From positions 749,001 to 813,000 of the forward strand of contig OU015567.1 in the NCBI GenBank assembly GCA_907165135.1: a stretch of 64,000 bases of DNA, read 5' to 3'. The DNA comes from Oikopleura dioica (Eukaryota; Chordata; Appendicularia; Copelata; Oikopleuridae). Numbering within the stretch: the first letter of the stretch is position 1; every line of letters starts with the position of its first letter. Shown here one piece after another: positions 53,900 to 64,000 of the stretch. Made by a program: the position numbers and the translations under genes. Under the pieces are notes generated by a model. That model did not search any database and was not told where the DNA came from. It saw nothing but the letters and a program-made list of their open reading frames with translations.

Positions 53900-55899
53900 A
53901 TAAAAAAAAAAGATTTTCGAAAGTTTTAAAAATTTACTCAAATATGGAAATTTTCAAATTTTCGAGCCAAAAAACCCCTTGACTTTGAATCGAGAAAATG
54001 TGGCATATCATTTTTGGCAAATTGTCTCAGTGCTCTTGAAGAGCTCTCTTTTCTGCTCTGCTTTTGAATAAACCTCCGATTGAGCCAACAAAAGCGCCTG
54101 ACTTTATAATTTCTTAATTGAGCCGCTTTTGAATGAACCTGGACATCCTGCATCGACACAAGCCCACATCGGGCTCAATGAATAAATCACCTCTCGAATC
54201 TTTTTCCAAAGAATAATTTAAATTTCGGAAACAAGCGAAGTTTTCTCCGAAGTGCGAAAAAGCAGGGAATTTCAAAATAGGCGCGGATTTGCGAAAAAGA
54301 TCCTCCAAATCCGGCTAATCCTGCCAGGCACACCGCCGCGGAGCCCCGTGGAGTCTTGGGAGGAACCACCAAGGAGAACCACACATGCTTCTTTGAAAAT
54401 TGAGGATAGTCGAATTTCATGCCACCGAAGATTCATTTCGAGATGGGATTATGCAAATTCGAATCCAAAACAGGAAAAGCTTTTGTTGAAAAAAGAAACG
54501 GATCAGCTCAAAACTAAAACTGAATACAAATTTTTAAAAAGAAATCGAGTTATCAATAGGTTAATTTTTTAACCCTTCGACGCAACTCTCCCAATTCATC
54601 GACAACTTTAACATTTTAGTCTAATTTTAGTCTGGAATCGCCCACAAGTCCAAAATATCCATCATTTTACACGGAATTTTTTGAAATGACTAAAATGGAA
54701 AAGTTGGCTGTTTCGTGACAATCATGCGTCGATGAGTTAACAAAATCGACCCACTGAAAAATAAATAAATATTCAGCACTTTTTTCTATGAACAATTTGG
54801 CTCCGGTCTCAATATAAAGCAATTATCCCCGTTCTAGTCAAAATATTTACCTTGTTTGATCCTTCCCGCTGTTATCACAATTTCTCGCTTCCCACGTGAG
54901 TGCGCCTTCCAAAACCGAGCAGCCGCAACGTTCCCGGAAGCGAGACTATGTAAGAGTCGGATAATTAAAGCGCAGTGAATTATGCTTATCAGATATGTAA
55001 CTACAAATAATCTGGACGGGAGCTGGGAACGTGGAGCCTTATCGTGGTGACCTCACTACGACATTACGTCGAACTTAATTTTCGCGCTATCAGGATCTTG
55101 TTTTCTGCGGTTTTTGGCATTATTTATCGACTTTTTCATCGTAAAATTTTACTCGAATCGACAACAATTCGACAACCTGGAACTCGCCCATGAGCTAACC
55201 CTAACCCTAACCTATCAAGGTTGTAAGGTCCAGAATGTGCCAAAAGTCTTGAAAAAGGGAAAATCAAAATAAAAGAATAAATATTGAATCAGAACGGTTG
55301 ATACCCCTTCTGCAAGCCGGAAGAATATCTCCGATATTCCGCGATATCTGATAATCTTTTTCCGAATGGCAAATTTGCTCTTTCTGGAGATACAGAGTGT
55401 CTCTTTTTTGAGCGAAAAAGTGCAGAGCGAAGGAAATTCTAAAGCATGATGAAAATTGCAAATTATTGCTCGGCGGGGAGATTCAATTATAGTAACCACG
55501 AATCGTGAAAACTCATTTTCGCATTATCGGTCAGTTACGGGCTCATCGAAAAAAGAACCACGCCACGCCACAGGATGCCACATTAGTGGCAGACGTAACT
55601 AGTAATCCCGTGGTGGTACTATTTCTTCCCTTTTAGAATACTAAATCTTCGAAATTTAAAAAGAGGAATTATCCAGAAATTTGAGTTCAAGGAAAAAATA
55701 CCGAAATTGAAATCAATAAAAGCTAATCTGAAGAATATTTTTAATTAATCCCCTCCCTGATCAACTCATTAGCTCTTTGACTCAAATTCATGACCCGCTT
55801 ATCTTGGCACTGGTTCGTTGAGCACCTTTTCCCCTTGATTGAAATTATAATAGCTCTTGAATCAGGAGGTTATTTACTTGACATTGATTTTGATCAATT
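53900..55899. other. no supported gene
   Basis: Only short frames without coding character. A short telomere-like TAACCCTAACCCTAACC lies at 55196-55212, under three units. Confidence 0.4.
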
Positions 55900-56325
55900 T
55901 GAGCTGAGCGAAAATAAGCTCAAAAGATCAGCTCAGGCTCGCTCAGCTCAGCTCTTCCTTTCTTGAGCTCAGCTTAGCCTTTCTTGAGCTCAGCTCAAAG
56001 CTCAACTTAGCCTTTCTTGAGCTCAGCTCAGCCTTTCTTGAGCTCAGCTCAGCTTTTCTTGAGCTAAGCTCAAAGCTCAGCTCAGCCTTCCTTGAGCTCA
56101 GCTCAAAGCTCAGCTTAGCCTTTCTTGAGCTCAGCTCAGCTTTTCTCGGGCTTAACTCAAAGCTCAGCTCAGCCTTACTTGAGCTCAGCAAAATGCTCAG
56201 CTCAGCCTTTCTTGAGCTCAGCTCAAAGCTCAGCTCAGCCTTATTTGAGCTCAGCTCAATGCTCAGCTCAGACTTTTTTGAGCTCAGCTCAATGCTCAGC
56301 TTGCTCACTTTTAGCGAGCTGATTT
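55900..56325. repeat. AGCTCAGCTCA minisatellite, units of about 30-40 bp
   Basis: More than ten degenerate units built from GAGCTCAGCTCA(AA)GCTCAGC and CCTTTCTT. It yields long artefactual frames (repeats of ELSSRKAELS) on the minus strand. Dense in SacI- and AluI-type sites. No evidence of translation. Confidence 0.9.
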
Positions 56326-57159
56326 GAATCTGAGCTGAGCCCGAATAAAAATTCTTAAAAATAGAAAATAAAATTAGAAATTTTGAAAAATAAAATACCG
56401 AAAATGCAAATTGGCGAGCCGAGTTGAGCAATCGCAGTATCGCGCTGGCCTTTTCAGCAGGTCGAAAGAGATAGAATATTTTCGGGAACAAAGATAACAA
56501 TGTTTGACCCCGATTGGAAGGACAACTCGTTTCTTATCACCGCTTCGAGCTGTCATTTCGCGACATTCAAGAAACTAACTTATGTAACGAAAAATCATCT
56601 CCAACTGCCGAATTTCAAAAGATTGATTTTCGAGCTCTATAATTATCAACCCCATTCAATTTGAACTTGAATTAACCCAAAAGAACACTCGATAAAGCAT
56701 CAATTCAAAACAGGTCGCGAGCCAGATGCCGCGGGAATCAAAAAATAGCTTCTTCGTTAATAAAAGTCGATTTTTGAGGACTGCGGTTATTCAATCATTT
56801 TTAGAGGACACGGGCTACGGATCAATACGCTCGATAGTAGGTCGGGCGCGTTGATTGAAAAAGGGAGAAATTTATATCCTCCGTGGACATTTATGGACAA
56901 CGGCTCCTGGGGTGAAGACACGCCGAACAGCCATAAGTACGGATAATTAATTAGACAGATTTATTGATCCAGGAAGGGCAAACCCCCGTGGGGAGCGACT
57001 GAGATGGGAAGGCGGGATGAAAATGGCGGAAGGATTGGGCGATACTTCAAGCGAATAAAAATACCAAGGGCTTTGAAGAAATTAACCCGTTGGCGCATAT
57101 CGACTCAGAAGGTACCTAAATGGTTTATTATCGATGATATTACGGTGGTAGAGCTCCCC

Positions 57160-57395
57160 GTTTTTGGCATATGGGGGAGTTTCTTCTCAAGAGAAAATCC
57201 TCCCCCATCCGGGGTTCTGTCCACTAGGCCAAATTGAAGGGGAAGTTTTTTCAAGAGAAAGAAACCCCCATCAGGGGTACCGTCAACTAGGATTAATTGA
57301 CGGGGGGGGGGGAATACTTCACTAGAGAGAGATAGCCCCCCCTCCATCAGGGAGTTCCGTCCACAAGGACAAATGGGGGGGGGGTTCCCCTGTTC
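57160..57395. repeat. tandem repeat, about 60-65 bp unit, four copies
   Basis: Each unit has GGGG-rich start, CAAGAGAAA or CTAGAGAGA, CCCCC(A/T)CATC(A/C)GGG, then CCGTC(A/C)AC(T/A)AGG. Poly-G runs of 9-10 occur between units. Confidence 0.8.
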
Positions 57396-58674
57396 CTAGA
57401 ATACTAAGCCATATGTTTTTTGAATCTTTGTTTTCGAAAGCAAGATCATTATTGTCTACTCTGAGTTTTTAAGCGACTCTCAAAACAAGCGAAAAAGACA
57501 GGCAGATTTGTATCGTCTGACTTCTAACAAGGTTTTGGTGTCGAGTTCGGCCAGGAACTGACGTCTGATAATTGGCACTTGGACAGGTTGGCTGGTGTCG
57601 GTTCACGTCCGCGACATTTGCAACTTACGGCACGTTAGCCGCGCAAAGTAATACTCACGTGGCAGCGCTGCTAGCCACATCCGCAAATTCACTGCGACCG
57701 CTAGCACCTTTTCGAGCTTGACATAATCTCCTACTTTACAAGCCATGTTCCCTCTGTTTTGGAAATAAAGATGTACCTTACTTCAATTTCATTGCCTTTC
57801 TCAACTAAAAAACCCCATGAAGAAACGAGAAAGTAAAAAATCAGAGTTGAACAAATCGATTTTTCCGATCGAAGAGATCCAACCGCAAGCTCCAAAAATT
57901 ATAATATCCTCGGTTTACGAAAGCCTGTCATTTCTTTATTGTTTCAAGTTGAACACTCCGTCGCCTTTTAAAAATAGACAAATGCCAGGACGCTGGGTCC
58001 CGTGAAGAAATAAATCGCTTTCTTAATACCTTCCCTTGTTATGAAAACGGAAGAATCAATGCTAAGATTTGATTCTTTTCTCAAAAAAAAGAAGATTTTT
58101 TTTTCGTGAAAACTCATGATTTTGATTTTTTCAATAAAAAAAAGATTTCTTTTTCTTTTTTCGTGAAAACTCACGATTTTGGTTTTTTTTCAACGAACAT
58201 TTTTAGCCGCGAATTTTGGTTTTTAGCAAAATTTTTTTGTGAAAAAGAAACTGAAAATAAGTTTTACTCAGATTTGAGCGTTCTGTGAACAGAGCGTCTC
58301 GTGGAACAGTTGAAAGGGCAATCTCGTAGGAAGAGTCGCACCTGTGGATAAGCTAATAACCGCCGAAAAGTGAGGAATTCCACGAGGCTGTTTCGGCTTC
58401 CGGATAATAGTTTAACCCGGCTTTTCCTGCATAATAACAATTTTAAAGCGAATTGCTTATTCTTCAATATCAATCTCGAGTCAAAATAAAAACGATAAGG
58501 GAGCCAGGGTCACTGGAGTATAAGTTTCGTTCCTTTTTCTAAATTTATTTTCAGGCAACAGATTTATCTCAAACCCAGGCGCTGATACCTCGATGGAGAA
58601 GTTCCAATATGAAAGAAATATGGATTTCTAAAATAATCCGCATTTTAAGATATTCTTTCGTTTTTGAATAAATA
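57396..58674. other. no supported gene
   Basis: Contains a direct duplication of about 55 bp with TTTTCGTGAAAACTCA (58104 and 58160). The rest shows nothing recognisable. Confidence 0.4.
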
Positions 58675-58902
58675 ATGACGCGGTCAAGTGTTATTCCTTT
58701 TGATGAGCTTGGTAATCCGGCAATGATAATTCAAAGAAGCCCATTATGGGGCTATTTATGGGCGTGGTGCCAGTTTATAAGATACTCAGCAGGGATGGAC
58801 GCTGCTGGAAAAGAGGATTTTAATATTTTTCGAATAGAAAGAATTCAAAATGGCGATTTCGAAGCTTCAAGGTCTGGTGAAATTATTGTCGATAGAAAAT
58901 AA
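58675..58902 (+). CDS. unassigned ORF beside an inverted minisatellite
   Basis: A 75-codon frame starting MTRSSVIPFDELGNPAMIIQ with RSPLWGYLWAWCQFIRYSAG and EASRSGEIIVDRK looks protein-like (balanced composition, no low complexity). Its stop codon merges directly into the ATGTC(G/T)CC array. No domain recognised. It may be cargo of a mobile element. Confidence 0.35.
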   Translation: MTRSSVIPFDELGNPAMIIQRSPLWGYLWAWCQFIRYSAGMDAAGKEDFNIFRIERIQNGDFEASRSGEIIVDRK

Positions 58903-59088
58903 ATGTCGCCGAATGTCTCCAAATCTCTCCTAATGTCACCAGATGTCTGCAAATGTCGGCAAATGTCTCCAAATGTCGGCAAATGTCACCAAATGTCGGC
59001 AAATAACACCAAATGTCGGCAAATGTCTCCAAATATCGGCAAATGTCTCCGAATGACGCCGAATGAAGGAAAATTATATATTTAAAAA
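58903..59088. repeat. AAATGTCNCC minisatellite, forward array
   Basis: About 18 decamers of the type AAATGTC(T/G)(C/G)C in direct tandem. The same unit in inverse orientation fills the hAT-like element at 59736-60030, so the two arrays form a long imperfect inverted repeat about 650 bp apart. Confidence 0.85.
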
Positions 59089-59316
59089 AGATATCAATTT
59101 AAAAGTTTTTAATAATTATAGAAAGATCATTAAGAGTTGTCTTCGAATATGGGGCAACCATATTTAAATAAGCTGTTTTGATTATTCAAAACGCGATTTG
59201 AAGAACCCCCTCTTCTTTGAGGATATTTTCGAAGCACAAGAACCATCTCCTTGTGCCTTTGATGATCCACTGGAATAGATTAAGTCAGATGCAGCCAGCT
59301 GTCTGTCTCGCCACAC

Positions 59317-59750
59317 GTGCGAAAACGGTATGAGGCCACCACAATCGCATTAAAAATGCTCACAAGGATTTATCCGTTGAATTCTTTATCCGCTAAAGCA
59401 GCTACTATGCCGTGGCTTTGGAATGAATATTTATCAATCGAAAAAGCCGATCAACAAAATAAAACTGCAAAATCTCGAGCTTTAAATTTTCTAATTCAAA
59501 ACTTCAAGAAATGAAATCGACAAGCCCAAATCAAGATCTCAAACAAAAGACGACTCCGGTGATCTTTAATCCCCTTGAATCGTGTAATCACTTGTCAAAG
59601 GTCAGCATTGACACAATCCAAATACGCTTGGAGCACCCCGACAGGACCCTTTCATCAAGTCAAATATTCGTAAGCCAAAGTTGGTTTTGGCGTTTCGCAG
59701 TTTTGATTTCTACCCAAGTTGGCGACAGATATTTTGGGGTGCCCTGGTAA
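59317..59750 (+). CDS. two overlapping unassigned ORFs
   Basis: Frame 1 (59317-59514) includes ALKMLTRIYPLNSLSAKAAT and LWNEYLSIEKADQQ. Frame 2 (59511-59750) starts MKSTSPNQDLKQKTTPVIFN and overlaps it by ATGA. Both look protein-like. A start/stop overlap is odd for an animal genome and more typical of bacterial, viral or compact selfish-element genes. Frame 2 ends in the left terminus of the hAT-like element. No homology recognised; may be chance. Confidence 0.3.
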
Positions 59751-60030
59751 TGTCGCCAAATGTCGACATTTTTGTCATTTTTTAATTTGGTGACATTCCG
59801 CTATATTCAGCGACATTTGGAGACATTCGGCGACATTGAGCGACATTTCGCTACATTCGGCGACATTCGACGATATTAGGAGACATTCGGCGACATTAGG
59901 AGACATTAGGCGACATTCGGCGACATTTGGAGACATTCGGCGACATTCGGCGACATTAGGAGACATTCCGCGAAATTCGGCGACATTTGGAGACATTAGG
60001 AGACCTTCGGCGACAAAACCAGTGTCGTCC
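59736..60030. mobile_element. hAT-like MITE with internal minisatellite
   Basis: Ends GGGGTGCCCTGGTAATGTCGCC and CGACAAAACCAGTGTCGTCC, with near-identical 8-bp flanks GATATTTT (59728-59735) and GATATTTC (60031-60038). The inside is almost entirely GGCGACATT(C/A)GGAGACATT-type repeats. Same family as 31139-31450. Confidence 0.8.
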
Positions 60031-60371
60031 GATATTTCATCTTCTTTTTAACTGTATATCTCCGCCCGAAAACATATGAGGAGGGACCTAATTTCGAAAT
60101 TCGCAGCCGACCGTTTCTCAAATTAACACCGCGCAAAAATGTGTACCACCTATGGATAACACACCGCGCGCTCGGGTTAATGAAATTTTCTCACAAGCTG
60201 CTCTCCTCGATTGCCGGGTTGCCATTCGCCCGGTCGAGGAAAACTATTCTGATGGCATGTTAGGTTATTTAAATTAATTTGTTTCTTTCTTTCTATTGCG
60301 CGAAATGGAGGCGTTGTTTTTTGATTGAGTTCGTTTTAGAAATTTGACTCTAACTTTTCATCCGCCAAAAT

Positions 60372-60433
60372 GGAGAAGCCGCTCGCGGCTTCGAGATATA
60401 AAAAATTTTGAGCCGCGCGAGCGGCTTCTCGAT
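60372..60433. repeat. GC-rich hairpin repeat, copy without central hairpin
   Basis: GGAGAAGCCGCTCGCGGCTTC followed after about 20 bp by GCCGCGCGAGCGGCTTCTCGA. Same modules as the full copies. Confidence 0.75.
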
Positions 60434-61030
60434 CTTAATTAACTTAATATTCTAGAATATGTACCGTATTCAAGAGCTCTAGAAATCAAGAACACACTTG
60501 ATAAGCGCATTCAGTGCTACTGGTGTAAGAATGTGTCGTCACCGAGGCGTGAACTCGACGCGGAGAGGAAGAAAGAAGGTGCAAAGCTCAGGCTGCTTTG
60601 ATCTCGGAGCTCGGAAAAATCCGGACAAAGTGAAGAGCATGCGGATACCGCAAAGAAGCCCGCGCTTTCGAACACTTGAGCTGGATAACTAAAGCAATTA
60701 GCGCGCCTTCGTCTTCCAAGTAAATCATTATGTTCTTTTTAGACAACTTGCTTGTTCTTTCTCCCCATGAAAGTCAAATTTGTTCGCCGGAAGTTCGAAA
60801 GTTACGATTTTGACAGTTTCTCAATTTCCGACCCCTTATTTATCTAAAGTCAATTAGCAATTTGACAAGTTTGGAGTACCCGGGCGGCAGCTGGGCCTGT
60901 TATTCATACGTACGAATCAACGGGAAATTCAGTTTTGTTAAACATCTTGTCGAACTCAAATAAGCGCATATGGCGTCGTTTATTTTCAGAAAAATTTCAT
61001 TTCAACACTCATTCTTGCCTTACTCAAAAA

Positions 61031-61127
61031 TCGAGAAGCCGCTTGCGGCTTCGAGCAAAAGAGTGATAAAGCCGCGCAAAGCGCGGCTTTCTTTTTCGTT
61101 CACTCGAAGCCGCAAGCGGCTTCTCGA
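61031..61127. repeat. GC-rich three-hairpin repeat, full copy
   Basis: TCGAGAAGCCGCTTGCGGCT, central AAGCCGCGCAAAGCGCGGCT, and GAAGCCGCAAGCGGCTTC. Every stem is perfect, although the loops differ from the 53.8-kb copy. Confidence 0.8.
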
Positions 61128-61667
61128 TTCTAGCATGCACTGTAAGACCCTCTTCTTTTGAGGATTCTAGGGATTTTGCTTCATCAAAATCTTCAAAAAT
61201 TGAAAGGCAGAGCTTTTAGAAAGATGATATCCCTAAGAAAGGAAAAGATGAAAAAGCTCCTATTTGAAGGCTGGATTCCTCAAATCCCCGGTAGATTTGG
61301 CGTCGCGCTTTCTTCTTCCCGTAGAATTTCCTTGCCCCGGATCGAAAATCGCGAATCGGATCTGGACCGCCCTTGCCTCAAATTCTCCCCACGTGGCGTC
61401 TTTTGCGGCTTTCTACCAAAAAGAAAGTCTGAAAATGAATCCAAATTATCTTGTATGAAAAATACGCTGAGCAGCAAATTATGGTTCGCATCGAAGTTAT
61501 GGAATTTCGGATGCTGGTACACAACCACGTGGGCAATGATGCGGCCGCGTTCACATCCGGTCATTACTTCCTTTTTGGTATTTAGCAAAAATGGACGAGA
61601 AGGGGGGATTGCATAAGAGCACACAGCTTCTTAATTAGCCGGCTTTAGACGCGCCTCACTGTTTTTT

Positions 61668-61832
61668 TCGGGGAAGTTTCTGGGACGAACAAAAAAAAAT
61701 TCGACAAATTTTGCGTGGAAATTTTCAACCAATCAAAAGCATTGACTCGGCAAACCGGCGAATCAGCAGCCGAGTAGCCGCCCACGCAAAATTTGTCGAT
61801 TTTTTTTTGTCGCCAATCCCTTTTTTCAGAAG
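61668..61832. mobile_element. MITE family B, inverted copy
   Basis: CGACAAATTTTGCGTGGAAA at the left, CACGCAAAATTTGTCGA at the right, interior GAATCAGCAGCCGAGTAGCC. Same orientation as the copies near 25.0 and 50.3 kb. Confidence 0.9.
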
Positions 61833-62123
61833 AAGTTTTTTCTCCCAAAAAGTCACCCTTCTGCGTTTGCATCTGTCGGCAGGAGAGACAAACGTATATT
61901 CACGTTGTTCATGCTACGGGCAAGTGAGGGAGCTTAGACGTGTAGATAGAGTACTTGAGCTGTTTGTAGTAAAGTGAGCTAATCTTGGGGATCCCTGATA
62001 ACAACCTAGCTCAAACCTCGTCCCAACACATCTTGATGAAATTTCGCACGCAACCACGTGGTCAAAAAGTACTGTATTTATTTCTTATTTCTGATCATGA
62101 CTCATAAGTAACATTCAAGAGAA

Positions 62124-62361
62124 TCATCGGTAAACAGATTTATTTTGACTTCGGTTTCGGCTTTCTGCTTTCTTAAAATAAAAAATATAAAATAAAATCT
62201 GAACCATTAAAACTCACCATCATCATTTTTATCATTTTGAAGCCAATAAAATAGAAATTGAGGAGTAAGGCGAACAGGACAACGCAAAAAAGAAGCGTCA
62301 ATATCCGATCATCTTCTTTTTCGATGTTAGGTTTTCTCTCCAAGACTTTTAGTGATACCAT
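62124..62361 (-). CDS. small single-pass membrane protein, copy 1
   Basis: Two exons (62361-62218 and 62171-62124) with a 46-nt GT-AG intron, about 63 residues. N-terminal charged part MVSLKVLERKPNIEKEDDR, then one hydrophobic helix (ILTLLFCVVLFALLLNFYFI), then K-M-x-x-M-M at the splice and a basic tail SRNRSQNKSVYR. The unspliced frame instead adds a hydrophobic end and is less likely. Architecture, size and last intron position match the neighbour 0.8 kb away on the same strand. No known family. Confidence 0.6.
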
Positions 62362-62623
62362 CTTTTTTACCAAAGAAATTATTGTCTTCGTATATTTTTT
62401 TGTATATTTTTGTGGCTCAAAGTTGAATGATAAAGTGAGCGGAAGGACGACTACAATTTTCAACTTATGGTATAAAATTTATGATAATAATTGTGCAAAA
62501 GTTCTCTTGAAGACGATAAAAATAATAGAATAATTGTATTGATGTGGTTTCTTGTTATTGCGGAATAGTCCCAGCTCGGCTCGTTCGTTTCGGAAATCAT
62601 TTTTTGAGCTTTTATTGATACAG

Positions 62624-63040
62624 TTAATTATGGAATTTTTGGACATTTTTTATCCCATGATTTTCTCAAAAATGTCCAAAAATTTGATACACGCTCCCAA
62701 AAAAAATGTCCCAACCAAATCGCTTAAAAAAATTTTTTTTTTTGAGGAAAAACTCGATCATCCTCTTTTTCCTCCTTCTTCCAAAGACAAAAATATTCTT
62801 GGGGAAAGAGAAAAACCTTTAATTTTATCTTTCTGAAAGAAAAAGTTTAATAAAAAGAAAATTTTTAATAAAAATAAATGTCAAATCTTATTCAATAACT
62901 GTTTTTTCATTGTAGAATAAAAATTTTGGCGCAGAAAATGTCCAAAAATTTGATACAAGCGTTTTTAAAAAGTGACCCAAGAAAACCCCTTAAAATTGAA
63001 AAAATGTCCAAAAATTTGATGTCCAAAAATTCCATAATAA
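62624..63040. mobile_element. MITE with TTATGGAATTTTTGGACAT ends
   Basis: Left end TTAATTATGGAATTTTTGGA, right end TCCAAAAATTCCATAATAA, with four further internal ATGTCCAAAAATTTGAT copies. It lies between the two small membrane-protein genes. A polypeptide-like frame inside (62552-62836) is low-complexity and not supported. Confidence 0.75.
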
Positions 63041-63193
63041 ACTGTAGTAAACTTGTTATTATTTTGACGATTTCAACGAAGAAGAAAAGTTTGAAAGCAT
63101 ATTTTTATGAAAGAACACTGATGATAATTTCTAACTTGCGATCACGAAGATAAATCTTGTTCGTTGTACTGATATTTATTTACAGAAAACCAA

Positions 63194-63458
63194 TCAGGCG
63201 ACAAATTTTCGGTTGTGATGATTTCGTAGTGTTGTTCTCTGAAAAATATACATTTAAATTCTGACTCGCGTTCTTCAATTTACCATTATTTTCAAGCAAA
63301 CGGAGTAGAGACAAAGAAAAACTGTCAAAAGAATGACAAAAATTTGCTGAATCGAAATTTGATCTTGTTCTTTCAGTTCATTTTTCTTTTGAATTGCCTT
63401 TTGAACTTTTTTGATCAGTGCGGATTTTGATTTTTCTTACTGTTTTCTCTCGAGTCAT
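63194..63458 (-). CDS. small single-pass membrane protein, copy 2
   Basis: Three exons (63458-63441, 63397-63284, 63238-63194) with introns of 43 and 45 nt, about 58 residues: MTREKTAIQKKNELKEQDQI, one helix (FVILLTVFLCLYSVCL), KIM at the splice, then RTTLRNHHNRKFVA. The charged N-terminus, single helix, K-x-M before the last intron and short basic tail match copy 1, although identity is low. All GT-AG, all required for frame. Unknown function. Confidence 0.6.
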
Positions 63459-63574
63459 TTTCGTTGGACCAGTGCATGCTGAGAAAATCATCGCTGTATT
63501 GAAAATTTGCTTCATCATTTATCGGCAATTCCTTGATTTCTTCAAACGCGATCATCTTGACCAGAGTTCCGAAT

Positions 63575-64000
63575 CACTTCACTTTAACATTGAAGTGAAG
63601 TTACTTTGAAAAATAACTTCATTGCCTTATTGAAGTGAAGTGAAGTGATTATATTTTTGAGGAAAATGAAGTGAAGTGAAGTGAAGTTAAAAATATAACT
63701 TCATTTGAAATTGAAGTGAAGTGAAGTTATTTTTCAATATCAAAATTTTGAAGTGAGGTGAAGACCGTCATTTTGAAAGAAACTCAGACATTTATGGGAA
63801 GTTTTGCTTGATAATGAGCGATTCTAGATTTTTTATTCATCAAAAATAACTTCAAAGTGAATTGAAGTTACTTTTTCATTGACTTAAAGTGAAGTAAAGT
63901 GAAGTTATTCGCGACTTCGAATTTTTGAAGTGAAGTATAGTGAAGTTAAAAATATCACTTCAGAGAATTTTGAAGTGAAGTGTATAATGGGACTAGTATT
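63575..64000. repeat. (GAAGT)n microsatellite, runs off the window
   Basis: Imperfect pentamer GAAGT arrays alternate with short AT-rich spacers and inverse ACTTC runs, so both orientations occur (for example TCACTTCACTTTAACATTGA at about 63575). It is truncated by the right edge. Confidence 0.85.

Noticed and set aside
55196-55212. Interstitial telomeric repeat
   Set aside because: Fewer than three CCCTAA units; too short to be more than chance.
55943-56500. 185-codon repetitive protein ELSSRKAELS on the minus strand
   Set aside because: It is a by-product of the AGCTCAGCTCA minisatellite; frame is open only because the unit lacks stops.
58903-59085. Repeat protein MSPNVSKSLLMSPDV...
   Set aside because: Encoded by the decamer minisatellite; the reverse array gives an analogous false protein (59775-59996).
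61158-61616. 152-codon ORF MRILGILLHQNL...
   Set aside because: No family features, and the antisense frame is equally open, as expected by chance.
62552-62836. 94-codon ORF between the two small membrane genes
   Set aside because: Low-complexity, lies across MITE ends and contains their inverted repeat motifs.
1-64000. Bacterial operons, CRISPR arrays or phage modules
   Set aside because: Intron-split animal genes throughout; no array of identical spaced repeats and no bacterial ribosome-binding pattern.

Overview
The window is a compact animal (metazoan) genome segment. Most genes are cut into short exons by GT-AG introns of about 31-60 nt, coding strands switch often, and some intergenic gaps are under 110 bp. 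A pyrimidine tract plus AG sits directly before one downstream start codon, as expected for spliced-leader trans-splicing. Several introns only restore frame with GC-AG or GA-AG boundaries. Small introns, non-canonical introns, operon-like spacing and chordate-type genes (latrophilin, tyrosylprotein sulfotransferase, iLBP, C-type lectins) together fit a larvacean tunicate such as Oikopleura. This assignment is an inference; no species-diagnostic RNA is present. All multi-exon models were built by hand from the sequence and were not checked against transcripts.

Layout. 0-5 kb, minus strand: a tandem C-type-lectin membrane protein running off the left edge, a second lectin-like membrane protein, and a putatively myristoylated Lys-rich/Pro-Gln-rich protein. 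5.6-11 kb, plus strand: a coiled-coil protein, a small secreted protein, and two adjacent trans-2-enoyl-CoA-reductase-like SDR paralogues that have both lost the catalytic YxxxK. 11.2-12.7 kb, minus: tyrosylprotein sulfotransferase. 13.9-21.9 kb: a mobile-element-rich stretch (pogo/Tigger derivative, TTAA-flanked MITE, large fold-back, nested TA-flanked MITE) around a truncated kinase and small unknown genes. 22.4-28.4 kb: a secreted C-type lectin, a secreted PLA2-like/galaxin-like protein without the catalytic His-Asp, a fatty-acid-binding protein, and two small secreted or membrane proteins. 29-33.6 kb, minus: a secreted insulin-degrading-enzyme-like M16 protease with a small gene immediately upstream. 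34.1-36 kb: a kinase gene with a frame disruption. 36.3-46.5 kb, minus: a latrophilin-type adhesion GPCR (SUEL lectin, olfactomedin, HRM-like, GPS, 7TM) with unusually long introns and a GPS that lacks His-Leu-Thr/Ser.

From 47.2 kb to 62 kb there is almost no recognisable gene. The stretch holds MITEs, satellites, repeated GC-rich hairpins and an unexplained ORF cluster bracketed by inverted minisatellites. At 62-63.5 kb two tandem, divergent small single-pass membrane proteins share gene architecture. The window ends in a (GAAGT)n array.

Secretory and cell-surface products dominate (lectins, PLA2-like, galaxin-like, M16 protease, sulfotransferase, adhesion GPCR). No single pathway links the genes.
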